The notes beneath the pieces are model-generated. The model made no database searches and had not been told where the DNA came from. It saw only the letters and a list, made by a program, of their open reading frames with translations. A DNA stretch of 64,000 nucleotides from CAYQQQ01 sp964420125 (lineage in GTDB: Bacteria > Actinomycetota > Acidimicrobiia > Acidimicrobiales > Microtrichaceae): assembly GCA_964420125.1 (NCBI GenBank), contig CAYQQQ010000012.1:62001-126000 (forward strand), given 5' to 3'. Shown here piece after piece: positions 28,701 to 38,692 of this stretch; positions within the stretch are counted from its first letter, which is position 1, and each line of letters opens with the position of its first letter. The position numbers were made by a program, and so were the translations under genes.

Positions 28701-30755
28701 TCACGAGCCGCTGTCGTGGAGGCTGCGCCGCCGCCGGCGGTGCGTGTGGATCCACCACAGCCCCAGGAAGCACAACGACACCACCGACAGGGCGGCGCCG
28801 ACACCCGAGACGGACGAGGAGCGGACGGTGACGGTGGACTCGGGGAGGCGAAGCAGGCCGTCCGGAGAGCTCAGCTCGATCCGCAGCAGCGACGATCCCG
28901 GCGCCCGCACGACGACGGGGACCTCGATCAGGTTCTCCCCGGGGACGAGGGTGATCTCGGCGACCTCGCCGGCGGGGAAGTCCAGGCGGGCCGAGCGTGT
29001 CCGCATGACGAGGCGAACGTCCGTGGCGAGGCCGTTGCGGATGCGAAGCGGGATGGTCCCGGTGCGGGAGGCGAGCACGACGGTTCGAGATCTCGGAGGC
29101 TCGATCTCGTCCAACCTGGCGTCGATCTGCGCGTCGACACCGCTCCACATCTGTGCGCGCTGGGCGTCGTCCACGAACAGCGCCGGCGCCTGGTCGTTCA
29201 CCAGGTCCCAGGTGATCGCCTCTGGGTCCTCGGACGAGGTCATCGACCGGTACCCGTCCACCCGAGCGCCGACGGCGTCGGTGCGGGCCACCACCGCCCG
29301 GTAGTCGGCCGCGTCGCGTGGGCGGAGGCGAGCTTCCAGGGGCACGCCGTCTCGCGCGGTGGCACCGGGGAAGGGCCGTAGCTGCAGCGGACCGCTCCCC
29401 ACCAGCGCACCGGTGAGCACCTCCAGCGTCTCGGCGGAGGCACCTGGCGGCACGACGATCGTCGCCACCACCCCCGGAAACGGGGTGTCGGGCTGGGCGG
29501 TGGCATCGAACCAGTCGGCCATGAGCCGGGTCGTGAGGCGGTTGGCCACGAGCGCCGGGTCGGTGGTGGCGTCGAGCAGCTCCCGGGTCCAGGTGGCGTC
29601 GAAGGACGACACCGTGAGCCCTGCGGGCTCCGCGAGGGAGAACACCCTCGAGGTGTTGGGCACCTCGGGATCTCGGACGTCGAAGCGGTCCGACGACATC
29701 ACCAGATGGCGGATCCCCAGGTCTCGCAGGGCGGTGGCCGCGGCCGCGTCCACCGTGTCGTCGAGCACCCAGATCGACGGGTCCACCGATCGCTGCAGCG
29801 AGCCGGCGATCACGGCGTCGCCCACCGCGACCTGGCGCGACAGCTCCGGTCCACCCGTCTCGGTCAACCCGGTCGCATCGACCCTGACGTAGCTCTGGCG
29901 TGCGAACGTCCATCCCGAGCGCATCGCGGTGGCGAGGAACTCCGCATCGGCGGGGTCTCCCGAGAGCCGGAGGCCTTCGAGGGTGTTGGGACGGAGTGCG
30001 ACCGTGAGCGGCAGCGAGCCGAGGTCCCCGAGGAGCTCCTGGAGCGCGGACACCGAGACCAACTCGTTGGCTCCGATGTCGCTGGCCCCTGCCGGATCCA
30101 GTGCCGGACCGGAGTCGATGCTGGTGACGAGTTGGACGGCGGTCACCGCTGGCTGGTCGTCACGGCCGCTGGGCGTCGTGACGGGGAGCCGGTTGAGGAA
30201 CACCACGGAGGACCACAGCGGCTCACCGGTGGACGACATCAGCTCCAGGGTCACGGGGTGGATACCGGGGGTCGGGATCAGCAGCCGGGTCTCGGGTCCG
30301 GGTCCGGAGCGGACGGGGAGGTCGAGCCCCAGTCCCTGGCGCGGGTCCCCCAGGAGCAGCACGGGGAACTCCTGGGGCTCCTGCAGCACGTCCTCGCCGG
30401 CACCTTCGGAGAGCACGTCGTCCACCGACCTCAGCAGATCGCCGGGCTCCGTGGCGTTCAGTCGCTGGTGGATCGTGATCCGGAACCGGGCGTCCAGCGG
30501 GACGGTGGCACTGGGTGCGAAGCGGACCTCGAAGGTGCCGTCGGCGTCGACCCATGGACTCGCCGCGTCGATGCGGAGGACCTCGTCGGAGGACGTCGTG
30601 ATGGGCGGCTGCGCCTCCACCGCAGCGGCGTTCGTAGGTGCGGCCGGCACCGCGGCGAGCAGCAGCGCACCCATGATCAGCACCATCGCCGTGACCGTCC
30701 GTCGGGCCCTGAGTTGCCGACCACCTGAGCGCGCCTCCGCCGAGTCCGCGCTCAA
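28701..30755 (-). CDS. DUF6049 (Rv3909-like) exported membrane protein
   Basis: The 684-residue protein has an N-terminal signal (RRTVTAMVLIMGALLLAAVP, then PTNAAA), a long beta-rich external region and a C-terminal membrane helix (SVVSLCFLGLWWIHTH) with a basic cytoplasmic tail. It occupies the place of Rv3909 of M. tuberculosis, next to the mviN-related gene. Its role is unknown; context suggests cell-envelope work with the kinase. TTG 30755 is chosen because it overlaps the acetyltransferase stop as TTGA and has GGGAG five bases upstream. Confidence 0.85.
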   Translation of the reverse strand: MSADSAEARSGGRQLRARRTVTAMVLIMGALLLAAVPAAPTNAAAVEAQPPITTSSDEVLRIDAASPWVDADGTFEVRFAPSATVPLDARFRITIHQRLNATEPGDLLRSVDDVLSEGAGEDVLQEPQEFPVLLLGDPRQGLGLDLPVRSGPGPETRLLIPTPGIHPVTLELMSSTGEPLWSSVVFLNRLPVTTPSGRDDQPAVTAVQLVTSIDSGPALDPAGASDIGANELVSVSALQELLGDLGSLPLTVALRPNTLEGLRLSGDPADAEFLATAMRSGWTFARQSYVRVDATGLTETGGPELSRQVAVGDAVIAGSLQRSVDPSIWVLDDTVDAAAATALRDLGIRHLVMSSDRFDVRDPEVPNTSRVFSLAEPAGLTVSSFDATWTRELLDATTDPALVANRLTTRLMADWFDATAQPDTPFPGVVATIVVPPGASAETLEVLTGALVGSGPLQLRPFPGATARDGVPLEARLRPRDAADYRAVVARTDAVGARVDGYRSMTSSEDPEAITWDLVNDQAPALFVDDAQRAQMWSGVDAQIDARLDEIEPPRSRTVVLASRTGTIPLRIRNGLATDVRLVMRTRSARLDFPAGEVAEITLVPGENLIEVPVVVRAPGSSLLRIELSSPDGLLRLPESTVTVRSSSVSGVGAALSVVSLCFLGLWWIHTHRRRRRSLHDSGS

Positions 30756-31468
30756 CTGGTCTCCCACAGCAGCACCACCATGTCGTTGGGTGTGGGACGG
30801 AAGCCGAGGTGCTCGTAGAGCGACAGCGCCGTCGTGTTGGACACCTGGGTGTTCACGAACACCGCCGCGACCCGTCGCCTCGCGCACCATCGGAGTCCGT
30901 CGAGGGTGAGCGCTGTGCCGACGCCCTTGCCCCAGTGGTCGGGACCGGTGGCGAGGCGCTGCAGGAACCCCTGGGTCCCACTTCGTCCGGTGACGGCGTA
31001 GCCGACCAGCTCGCCGGAGATCTCTGCGACCCTGAACCGGCTCGACGGGGTGGCCGAGCGGGCATCGGCGAGCCCTCCTTCGTCCATCCGCCAGAACGGG
31101 GGAAAGGCCGCGGCGTCGAGGGCCAGGCACGGGGGTCGGTCTCCGCGCCGACCCCTCCGAAGGCGGATCGAATCGTCCGGCTCCACCGGTGCCCGCACAT
31201 CGGAGAGGTCGTGGGTGAGCACCACGAGGCGGTCGCGCTCCACGAAGCCGGCGGCGAGGAACGCGGGTGCCTCGGAGGAGTCCAGCGCAGAGGTGAGCAC
31301 CGCTCGGTAGCCGAGGGATCGGACCTGCTCGACGCATCGGTGCAGCTCGTCGACGGTGGGCGAGACGGGGCTGGGGACCAGGCTGACGTGCGCGATGTCG
31401 GCATCGGCATGCCACGGTCCGACTCTGACGCGCTGTCGTCCGATGGTGAGCGTTCGTCGGATGGTCAT
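30752..31468 (-). CDS. GNAT-family N-acetyltransferase (RimI-like)
   Basis: The 238-residue protein has an N-terminal ~100 residues of weak similarity, then a GNAT domain with the acetyl-CoA loop QRLATGPDHWGKGVGTALT and the strand-helix VFVNTQVSNTTALSLYEHLG, typical of RimI-like protein acetyltransferases. The substrate is unknown. ATG 31468 begins the conserved-looking part; the open frame continues far upstream but is opposite pcnA and not genuine. The end overlaps the DUF6049 gene by four bases. Confidence 0.82.
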   Translation of the reverse strand: MTIRRTLTIGRQRVRVGPWHADADIAHVSLVPSPVSPTVDELHRCVEQVRSLGYRAVLTSALDSSEAPAFLAAGFVERDRLVVLTHDLSDVRAPVEPDDSIRLRRGRRGDRPPCLALDAAAFPPFWRMDEGGLADARSATPSSRFRVAEISGELVGYAVTGRSGTQGFLQRLATGPDHWGKGVGTALTLDGLRWCARRRVAAVFVNTQVSNTTALSLYEHLGFRPTPNDMVVLLWETS

Positions 31469-31684
31469 GACCGGCGCGGGAGTCCTCTCGCTGCCTTGTT
31501 GGGCCGGTCCCGGCCGCAGAGCCACAGGATAGGTCGGGTGGCGATTCCTCCCGGCTACCCGCGCTACCCCTGCGGGCGCGAGCGGAGAGAGAGCGCCGGC
31601 TGTGGTCGGTCGCTCGCCTCGCGTGCTGTGCCCGCAAGGCCCCCCGGCCCTCTCGTTGGGGGCTCCGCCGACCGGCGCAGCCTC

Positions 31685-31690
31685 TAACGT
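31685..31690 (+). promoter_or_regulatory. -10 element of the deacetylase-like gene (leaderless)
   Basis: TAACGT is followed by six bases and ATG 31697. Confidence 0.5.
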
Positions 31691-31696
31691 GGCCGG

Positions 31697-32701
<1,005 letters not shown>

Positions 32702-32761
32702 GGGGCTCGATCGCCGGGGTGCGCACAGGTGCCGCGGGCGAGGGGTCGTGGGAGCGGCGGG

Positions 32762-32767
32762 TACCCT
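32762..32767 (+). promoter_or_regulatory. -10 element of pcnA (leaderless)
   Basis: TACCCT is followed by six bases and GTG 32774. It supports this start over the GTG 15 codons earlier. Confidence 0.5.
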
Positions 32768-32773
32768 TCGGCC

Positions 32774-34189
32774 GTGATCCCCGAGCGAGCGCGAGCCCTG
32801 ATCGAGCAGGTGGACCCGCTGAGCCGCGCGTTCGGGGCGGCCGGGTACCGGCTCTTCCTCGTCGGGGGCGTGGTGCGCGACCTGTTCGTGCCCGGCGCCG
32901 GCCACGAGGGCGAGGACGTCGATCTCACCACCGACGCCCCACCCGAGGTGGTTCGCGGGTTGATGGCGCCCGTCGCCGAGTCCATCTGGACCCAGGGGGA
33001 GCGCTTCGGCACGATCGGAGCGCAGGTCGGGGGCCGATCGATGGAGGTCACCACCCACCGGGCCGAGGTGTACGACCCCGACAGCCGCAAGCCCCGGGTC
33101 GAGTTCCGTGGCACGGACCTGGCGATGGACCTCCAGCGCCGGGACTTCACCGTGAACGCCATGGCCCTGGAGGTCACGGCCGCGGAGCCCCGATTGATCG
33201 ACCCCTTCGGGGGCTTCGAGGACCTCCAGGCCCATCGGCTCCGCACCCCGATGGCTCCGGGGGTCTCCTTCGACGACGATCCCCTGCGCATGATGCGGGC
33301 TGCCCGATTCATCGCCCGCCTTCACCTGCAGCCCGACCCGGCGCTGGTGGAAGCGGTGCTCGCGGGGGCCGAGCGCCTGCACATCGTGTCGGCGGAGCGC
33401 GTCCGCGACGAGCTGTGCAAGCTCGTCATGGTGGAGGATCCCACCGATGGGTTGCGGTTCTTCGTGGAGAGCGGCCTGGCCGGCGTCGTGCTCCCCGAGC
33501 TCCCGGCGATGCGGCTCGAGCAGGATCCGATCCACCGACACAAGGACGTGCTCACCCACACCGTCGCGGTCGTCGCAAGGGCGCCGCGGGTGCTGAAGGT
33601 CCGCCTCGCCGCGCTGTTCCACGACGTCGGCAAGCCACGGACCAGGGCGCTCGGGCCCCGCGGGGTCTCCTTCCACCACCACGAGGTCGTCGGCGCCCGG
33701 ATGACCCGCCACCGGATGCAGGAGCTCCGCTTCTCCAACGAGATGGTGGATGACGTGACCGAGCTGGTCAGGCTGCACCTTCGGCTGCACACCTACCAGC
33801 TCGGATGGACCGACTCCGCCGTGCGTCGCTTCGTCCGCGACGCCGGTCCGCTGCTCGAGGAGCTGCTGGCGCTCACCCGGGCGGACTGCACCACTCGGAA
33901 CCGTCGGCGGGCGGAGGCGCTGGAGCGCCGCATCGACGAGCTGGAAGACCGCATCGAGCAGCTCCGTGCCCAGGAGGAGCTGGCGGCGATGCGCCCGGAC
34001 CTCGACGGTCGACAGGTGATGGCGCACCTCGGGATCCCGGGGGGTCCGGAGGTCGGCCAGGCGCTGTCGCACCTCCTCGAGCTGCGCCTGGAGGAGGGTC
34101 CCCTCGGGGAGGCGCGCGCCTACGAGGAGCTCGACCGCTGGTGGGCGGCGCGTCGGCCCACGACGGAGCAGGACGACCTGTCGGGGTAG
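32774..34189 (+). CDS. pcnA: CCA tRNA nucleotidyltransferase
   Basis: The 471-residue class II nucleotidyltransferase adds or repairs tRNA CCA ends. The catalytic motif FLVGGVVRDLFV is followed by GEDVDLTTDAPPEVV and RRDFTVNAMAL, and an HD domain (HKDVLTHTVAV, ALFHDVGKP) follows. The HD-containing architecture matches mycobacterial PcnA (Rv3907c). The C-terminal ~100 residues include a Glu/Arg-rich helix. The gene is in the position expected from mycobacterial synteny, but with the deacetylase-like gene inserted next to it. Confidence 0.95.
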   Translation: MIPERARALIEQVDPLSRAFGAAGYRLFLVGGVVRDLFVPGAGHEGEDVDLTTDAPPEVVRGLMAPVAESIWTQGERFGTIGAQVGGRSMEVTTHRAEVYDPDSRKPRVEFRGTDLAMDLQRRDFTVNAMALEVTAAEPRLIDPFGGFEDLQAHRLRTPMAPGVSFDDDPLRMMRAARFIARLHLQPDPALVEAVLAGAERLHIVSAERVRDELCKLVMVEDPTDGLRFFVESGLAGVVLPELPAMRLEQDPIHRHKDVLTHTVAVVARAPRVLKVRLAALFHDVGKPRTRALGPRGVSFHHHEVVGARMTRHRMQELRFSNEMVDDVTELVRLHLRLHTYQLGWTDSAVRRFVRDAGPLLEELLALTRADCTTRNRRRAEALERRIDELEDRIEQLRAQEELAAMRPDLDGRQVMAHLGIPGGPEVGQALSHLLELRLEEGPLGEARAYEELDRWWAARRPTTEQDDLSG

Positions 34190-34239
34190 CGTGCGTGCTG
34201 GTGGTCAACCCGCCGTCCCACGAACCCGGAGGAGCAGCC

Positions 34240-34668
34240 ATGGACGAGATCATCGTCGGGGTCGACGGCTCGGAGAACTCGCTGGATGCGCTGCGCTGGG
34301 CGGCCGCAGAAGCACGGTTGCGGGGTTGTCCCCTGCGCATCGTCGGCACCTTCACGACGCCCATCATGAGCACGGGCTACGAGGTGGCCGTTCCCGACCC
34401 GTCGGACCTCGAGGCCGCGTCCACCACGATGCTCGAAGCGGCGGTCGACCAGGTGCGCTCAGCGGGCGAGCTCGACGGTGTGGACGCCAGCGTGGAGGTC
34501 GTCGAGGGCCATGCCGGGGAGCGATTGATCTCGCTGTCGCGCGAGGCCGTGCTGCTGGTGGTGGGATCCCGGGGCCACGGTGGGTTCATGGGGTTGCTGC
34601 TGGGCTCGGTGACGACCTACGTGGTCAACCACGCCGAGTGCCCGGTCGTGGTGGTGCGACACCCCTGA
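34240..34668 (+). CDS. Universal stress protein (UspA family)
   Basis: The 142-residue single-domain Usp has IIVGVDGSENSLDALRWA at its start and the ATP-binding loop GSRGHGGFMGLLLGSVTTYV near the end. It probably binds ATP. ATG 34240 has GGAGGAGC six bases upstream. It follows pcnA by 50 bp. Its stress role is unspecified. Confidence 0.93.
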   Translation: MDEIIVGVDGSENSLDALRWAAAEARLRGCPLRIVGTFTTPIMSTGYEVAVPDPSDLEAASTTMLEAAVDQVRSAGELDGVDASVEVVEGHAGERLISLSREAVLLVVGSRGHGGFMGLLLGSVTTYVVNHAECPVVVVRHP

Positions 34669-34713
34669 GGGTGCCGCGGCCGATCGGGAGCAGCGTTCGG
34701 CCCGGGGCCGGGC

Positions 34714-35523
34714 TCAGGTCCCGACCTTCCGCCCACGTAGGACGACCGAGGGCGGCACCCAGGCGTCGAGCTCGCTGCGATGTGCGCTCCAGCTGTCCGG
34801 CTCGGGTCGGGGTTCCAGCACCGTGTCGACTCGGAAGTTGGCCCGCTGCAGGGAGGTGAAGACCGCGGAGATCTGGTGGACGTGGGCCACGCCCTCGTCG
34901 CCCGCCACGTGCCATGCCAGCGGGTGGTCGACCCAGAAGGACCTGGAGAGCCACGGGCTCGCCTGCTCTTCGGGATCCCACTCGAGCATCGATGCCATGG
35001 GGTGGGGCAGCGAGATCACCAGCGGCGCGTCCGGCACCATCACCCGGTGCAGCTGGCGGAACACACGCCCCAGATCCTGCACCTGGGCCAGCGAGTAGAC
35101 GGCGAGGGCGGCATCCACGCTGTCGGCCCGCACGAAGGCCAGGTCCGCCAGGTCGCAGTGGTGGAACTCGACCTTGACCTCCGCCAGGTCCGCAGCGTGG
35201 CGGGCGCGGGTCAACCGGGCCGTCGAGGGGTCGACGGCGGTCACCCGGGCGCCAGCGCGAGCGAGGGCGACGGAGCTCGCGCCCGCTCCACAGCCGAGGT
35301 CGAGCACGCGGCGCCCCTCCAGCGGACCGACCAGTCGCAGGAGCGCGTCGTCGTCGAGCGCCGGTCCGAACCGCACCCGTGACCTACCGGAGTCGTCGCC
35401 GTGGGGAAAGCTGGCCGGCGGCAGGGAGGGCGGCCCGTCGGCCTCCACGAGGGTGGGCTTTCGCGAGAGGTTGCCCGCAGAGGGGTGGCGACGTGGCTCG
35501 CCGGCGGTGGTGGTTCCGGCCAT
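34714..35523 (-). CDS. SAM-dependent methyltransferase
   Basis: The 269-residue class I methyltransferase has motif I VLDLGCGAGASSVALARAGA and acidic residue after strand 2 (VTAVDPS), then HHCDLADLAF and DAALAVYSLAQV. The N-terminal 45 residues are Pro-rich and may begin too early. The substrate is not recognisable. It diverges from the DUF5318 gene, with starts less than 80 bp apart. Confidence 0.85.
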   Translation of the reverse strand: MAGTTTAGEPRRHPSAGNLSRKPTLVEADGPPSLPPASFPHGDDSGRSRVRFGPALDDDALLRLVGPLEGRRVLDLGCGAGASSVALARAGARVTAVDPSTARLTRARHAADLAEVKVEFHHCDLADLAFVRADSVDAALAVYSLAQVQDLGRVFRQLHRVMVPDAPLVISLPHPMASMLEWDPEEQASPWLSRSFWVDHPLAWHVAGDEGVAHVHQISAVFTSLQRANFRVDTVLEPRPEPDSWSAHRSELDAWVPPSVVLRGRKVGT

Positions 35524-35586
35524 GGATGAAGTCTGGCGGACCGCACCGTCAGGGTCGCGGACCCCACAAGGGCCCCATGGTGGCGG

Positions 35587-35592
35587 TACCCT
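35587..35592 (+). promoter_or_regulatory. -10 element of the DUF5318 gene (leaderless)
   Basis: TACCCT is followed by eight bases and GTG 35601, which favours this start over ATG 35577. Confidence 0.45.
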
Positions 35593-35600
35593 CTGGGCCC

Positions 35601-36035
35601 GTGCCGTTCCTCCAACCGGAGCAGCCGGGCCGAGAGGGCCCCACGCCGGGCAGCGTCGACTACCGCTTCGCCCGCCGGCAGCTGCTGCACCGATACCGTT
35701 CCGGCGAGCTCACCCGGGAGGACGTGTGCGACGCGCAGCCGGAGCTGCTGCGGGTCGGAACCCACTGCTCCCGCAAGGCGACTGCTCCTTGTCCGGTCTG
35801 TGGCGACTCCAGCCTCCGCCTCGTGCAGTTCGTGTTCGGGCCCCGGCTCCCCGCCGGAGGGAGGGTGGTCGAGAGCCGCGCCGACATGGTTCGGTTGGCG
35901 GAGCGGTACCGGAACCAGGAGTCGGCACGCGCCTACACGGTCGAGGTCTGCCTGGGATGCAGGTGGAACCACCTCCTGCGCGTGGAGCCGATCGCTGCGG
36001 CGATCCCCCGAAGCGGGCGAAGGGTCGGTGGCTGA
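35601..36035 (+). CDS. DUF5318 protein
   Basis: The 144-residue protein matches DUF5318 (Rv0049 of M. tuberculosis) through VDYRFARRQLLHRYRSGELT, EDVCDAQPELLR and a zinc-ribbon-like set of cysteines (CPVCGDSSL ... VCLGCRWNHLL). As in mycobacteria it is immediately upstream of ponA. A role linked to the cell wall is suggested only by that conserved neighbour. Confidence 0.88.
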   Translation: MPFLQPEQPGREGPTPGSVDYRFARRQLLHRYRSGELTREDVCDAQPELLRVGTHCSRKATAPCPVCGDSSLRLVQFVFGPRLPAGGRVVESRADMVRLAERYRNQESARAYTVEVCLGCRWNHLLRVEPIAAAIPRSGRRVGG

Positions 36036-36072
36036 GAACCCGCCAGGGTGCCGCTGGGAGAAGGAGCGTCCG

Positions 36073-36108
36073 ATGGGTCAGACTGGTCGTCGGTTCCCAC
36101 GCCCATGA
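36073..36108 (+). CDS. 11-residue leader peptide overlapping ponA
   Basis: ATG 36073 has AAGGAG six bases upstream, a much better ribosome-binding site than any before ponA. The frame encodes MGQTGRRFPRP and its TGA overlaps the ponA ATG as ATGA. This looks like a leader peptide that couples translation into ponA. Confidence 0.5.
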   Translation: MGQTGRRFPRP

Positions 36109-38288
36109 ACGCTGCTGGCTCCCCGTCTCCCGACACCCGACCCAGGAAGCGCCGCCGCTCCATCCTGTGGCGCTCCCGTCGTGTCTTCTACACCCTCGCG
36201 GTGCTCGGCATCGTCGCGTTCGGCGGAGTGTGGATCGTGCTGAACACCATCGAGCTGCCGGCGGAACGCCGCCCGATCGAGACGTCCTTCGTGTGCGATC
36301 TGACGGTCGCAGACGGCCAGTGCACCGTGGATTCGGCGATGGCTTCCATCACGAGCAGCGAGCAGCGGGTGCTGGTCGACTACGAGGAGCTCCCGCCTGT
36401 GCTCGTGCAGGCGGTCCTGTCCGCGGAGGACCGCAACTTCTTCGACCACAGCGGGATCGACCCGCTGGGCATCAGCCGCGCGTTCGTGCAGGACGTCGTC
36501 GGCGACAGCGAATCCCGCCAGGGCGGGTCCACCATCACCCAGCAGTACGTGAAGGCGGTGTACCTGAGCCGGGACCGAACCCTCGAACGCAAGCTCAAAG
36601 AGGCCGTCATGGCCGTGAAGCTCGAGAAGGAGCTGGACAAGCGGGAGATCCTGACCCGCTACCTCAACGAGGTCTACTTCGGTCGTGGTGCCTACGGGGT
36701 GGAGGCGGCGTCCCGGGCCTACTTCGGTGTGAGCGTGGGGGACCTGCAGCTCTACCAGGCCGCCTACCTGGCGGGGTTGATCCGATCGCCGGAGTCAGCG
36801 GACGCGACCAGGGACCCCGAGGAGGCCACCCGGCGCAGGAACATCACGCTGGATGCGATGGTCGAGGAGGGGTACGTCGCGCAGAGCCAGGCGGAAGAGG
36901 CCAAGGCGATCCCGTGGATCAGCGAGCCGACCGCTGCGGACGGCACCCCCCAGATCGTGACCGTGCTCGCCCGCCGGACCAAGGACAGCGACTTCGGCGA
37001 CATCCGGCATCGCGAGTTGGGCTCGGAGTACTGGCTGGAGTGGGTGCGCAGCCAGCTGAGGGAGCGGTTCGGTCCCGGAGCGGAGACGCGTGGGCTGCGC
37101 ATCTACACCACCTTCGACCCCGCGCTGCAGGCCGTCGCGCTGGAGTCGGTCACCGGGGTCCTGGACGGCCCCGAGGCCCCTCTGGGCTCCCTGGTGGCCG
37201 TCGATCGGGCTGGTCGGGTCCGGGCCATGGTGGCCGGTACCGACTTCTCGACGAGCAAGGTCAACCTGGCCCTGGGGAAGGAGGGGGGTGGCTCTGGTCG
37301 GCCTGCGGGTTCGACCTTCAAGCCCTTCGCGCTCGCGGCCTTCGTGGAGGACGGCTACTCGGTCAAGTCCCGTTTCGAGGCGCCGCCCACCACATCGTTC
37401 CCCGGGGTGTACTCGGGACCGGACCGCCTGTGGAAGCCGGCCAACTACGACTTCTCCGACCATGGCGTGCAGACGGTCCAGGAGGCGACGTGGAGCTCGA
37501 CGAACACCGTGTACGCCGGGATCGTCGACACCGTCACCCCCGAGGCCCTGGCGGAGATGGCGACCCGCCTGGGCGTGCGCAGCGAGCTGCAGCCCAACTA
37601 CTCCCTGGTGCTCGGCACGGGTGAGGTGTCCGTGCTCGACATGGCGTCGGCCTACTCGACCATCTCGCGTGACGGCGTTCGCATCGATCCCTACGTCATC
37701 CGCCGGGTGGAGGACGCCGACGGCAACGTGCTCTTCGACGCGGCCACCGAGATGCTGGGCGAGCAGGTGGTGACCGAGGAGGTGGCCCAGACGGTCGCCT
37801 CTGTGCTGCAGGGTGTGATCACCAAGGGCACGGGGAAGTCGGCGGGCCTGCAGGTCCCCGCTGCAGGCAAGACGGGTACCACGAACGACTCCAAGGACGC
37901 GTGGTTCGCGGGGTTCACCTGCGACATGACGGCTGCGGTGTGGATGGGCTACGAGCAGCCCGAGAAGATGGTGTACAAGGGTCGGAGCGTCTCGGGGGGC
38001 AGCTTCCCGGCTCAGATCTGGCGGACCTTCATGCGAGAGGCGACGGCGGACACCGAGGGGTGCGAGTTCCCCAAGGTGGACGCCGGCGAGGAGATCCTGA
38101 ACTCCAACAAGGTCCCCTCGTCCCAGGCGACCACGGTGCCGAGCTCGTCGAGCACGAGCTCCACATCGACCACGACGCCAGGTGGATCGACCACCAGCTC
38201 GGCATCCACGACCACGGCGCCGACGACGACGGTGGCACCGACCACCTCCTCGCCCGCACCACCAGCACCCGCTGCGCCGCCGGCCTGA
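36105..38288 (+). CDS. ponA: Bifunctional penicillin-binding protein 1A (PonA)
   Basis: The 727-residue class A PBP polymerises and cross-links peptidoglycan. A basic N-terminus and one membrane helix (VFYTLAVLGIVAFGGVWIVL) precede the transglycosylase domain (VLSAEDRNFFDHSGIDPLGI, GGSTITQQYVK, RYLNEVYFGRGAYGVEAA). The transpeptidase domain has GSTFKPF, the WSSTN box and KTGTT. The last ~55 residues are a Ser/Thr/Pro tail. ATG 36105 is chosen because it overlaps the leader peptide; an in-frame GTG at 36048 lacks a ribosome-binding site. Confidence 0.95.
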   Translation: MNAAGSPSPDTRPRKRRRSILWRSRRVFYTLAVLGIVAFGGVWIVLNTIELPAERRPIETSFVCDLTVADGQCTVDSAMASITSSEQRVLVDYEELPPVLVQAVLSAEDRNFFDHSGIDPLGISRAFVQDVVGDSESRQGGSTITQQYVKAVYLSRDRTLERKLKEAVMAVKLEKELDKREILTRYLNEVYFGRGAYGVEAASRAYFGVSVGDLQLYQAAYLAGLIRSPESADATRDPEEATRRRNITLDAMVEEGYVAQSQAEEAKAIPWISEPTAADGTPQIVTVLARRTKDSDFGDIRHRELGSEYWLEWVRSQLRERFGPGAETRGLRIYTTFDPALQAVALESVTGVLDGPEAPLGSLVAVDRAGRVRAMVAGTDFSTSKVNLALGKEGGGSGRPAGSTFKPFALAAFVEDGYSVKSRFEAPPTTSFPGVYSGPDRLWKPANYDFSDHGVQTVQEATWSSTNTVYAGIVDTVTPEALAEMATRLGVRSELQPNYSLVLGTGEVSVLDMASAYSTISRDGVRIDPYVIRRVEDADGNVLFDAATEMLGEQVVTEEVAQTVASVLQGVITKGTGKSAGLQVPAAGKTGTTNDSKDAWFAGFTCDMTAAVWMGYEQPEKMVYKGRSVSGGSFPAQIWRTFMREATADTEGCEFPKVDAGEEILNSNKVPSSQATTVPSSSSTSSTSTTTPGGSTTSSASTTTAPTTTVAPTTSSPAPPAPAAPPA

Positions 38289-38302
38289 AGCCGCCGAGCC
38301 AG

Positions 38303-38515
38303 CTAGGCGGTGTCGTCCTCCAGGGGCAGCGGCACGTGTGGGAAGGTGGCCGCGCAGGATGCGCACCACCACTCGATGTCGCCCACCGACGGCTGCAGGT
38401 CGCCGTCGGGCGCCCCGTCCGGACCCTGGGGGGACTCCTCCGGCGGGAGCAGGTAGACGCGCTGGACCCGCGTCAGCTCCTCCTCGGTCCGACCGCAGCT
38501 CTCGCACGTGCCCAT
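38303..38515 (-). CDS. Small zinc-ribbon protein
   Basis: The 70-residue protein has two CxxC pairs (TCESCG near the start, WWCASCAATF near residue 50), as in a two-knuckle zinc ribbon. The acidic middle contains EEELTRVQRVYLLPPEES. It is not a known named family. ATG 38515 is set by the -10 element seven bases upstream. It is convergent with ponA, 14 bp away. Confidence 0.65.
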   Translation of the reverse strand: MGTCESCGRTEEELTRVQRVYLLPPEESPQGPDGAPDGDLQPSVGDIEWWCASCAATFPHVPLPLEDDTA

Positions 38516-38522
38516 CGTCGCC

Positions 38523-38528
38523 ACGCTA
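38523..38528 (-). promoter_or_regulatory. -10 element of the zinc-ribbon gene (leaderless)
   Basis: On the minus strand TAGCGT is followed by seven bases and ATG 38515. Confidence 0.45.
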
Positions 38529-38692
38529 TCGGCTGGTGCGGTGCCGGGAGCTCAGGTGCTCGGCTGCCAGAGGTTGGCAACGGCCATTTCCAGATCGGCC
38601 GGTCCGCGCTTGGCAGCCTCCCTCGGGTGGTTTACCGTCGCAGGTGACGGCCGGCAGCCGAGTGGCGCCGGACCAGACCCAAGGAGGCTGCC

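Noticed and set aside
36048..36104. ponA start at GTG 36048
   Set aside because: No ribosome-binding site or -10 element precedes it. The leader peptide overlap at 36105 gives a better explanation.
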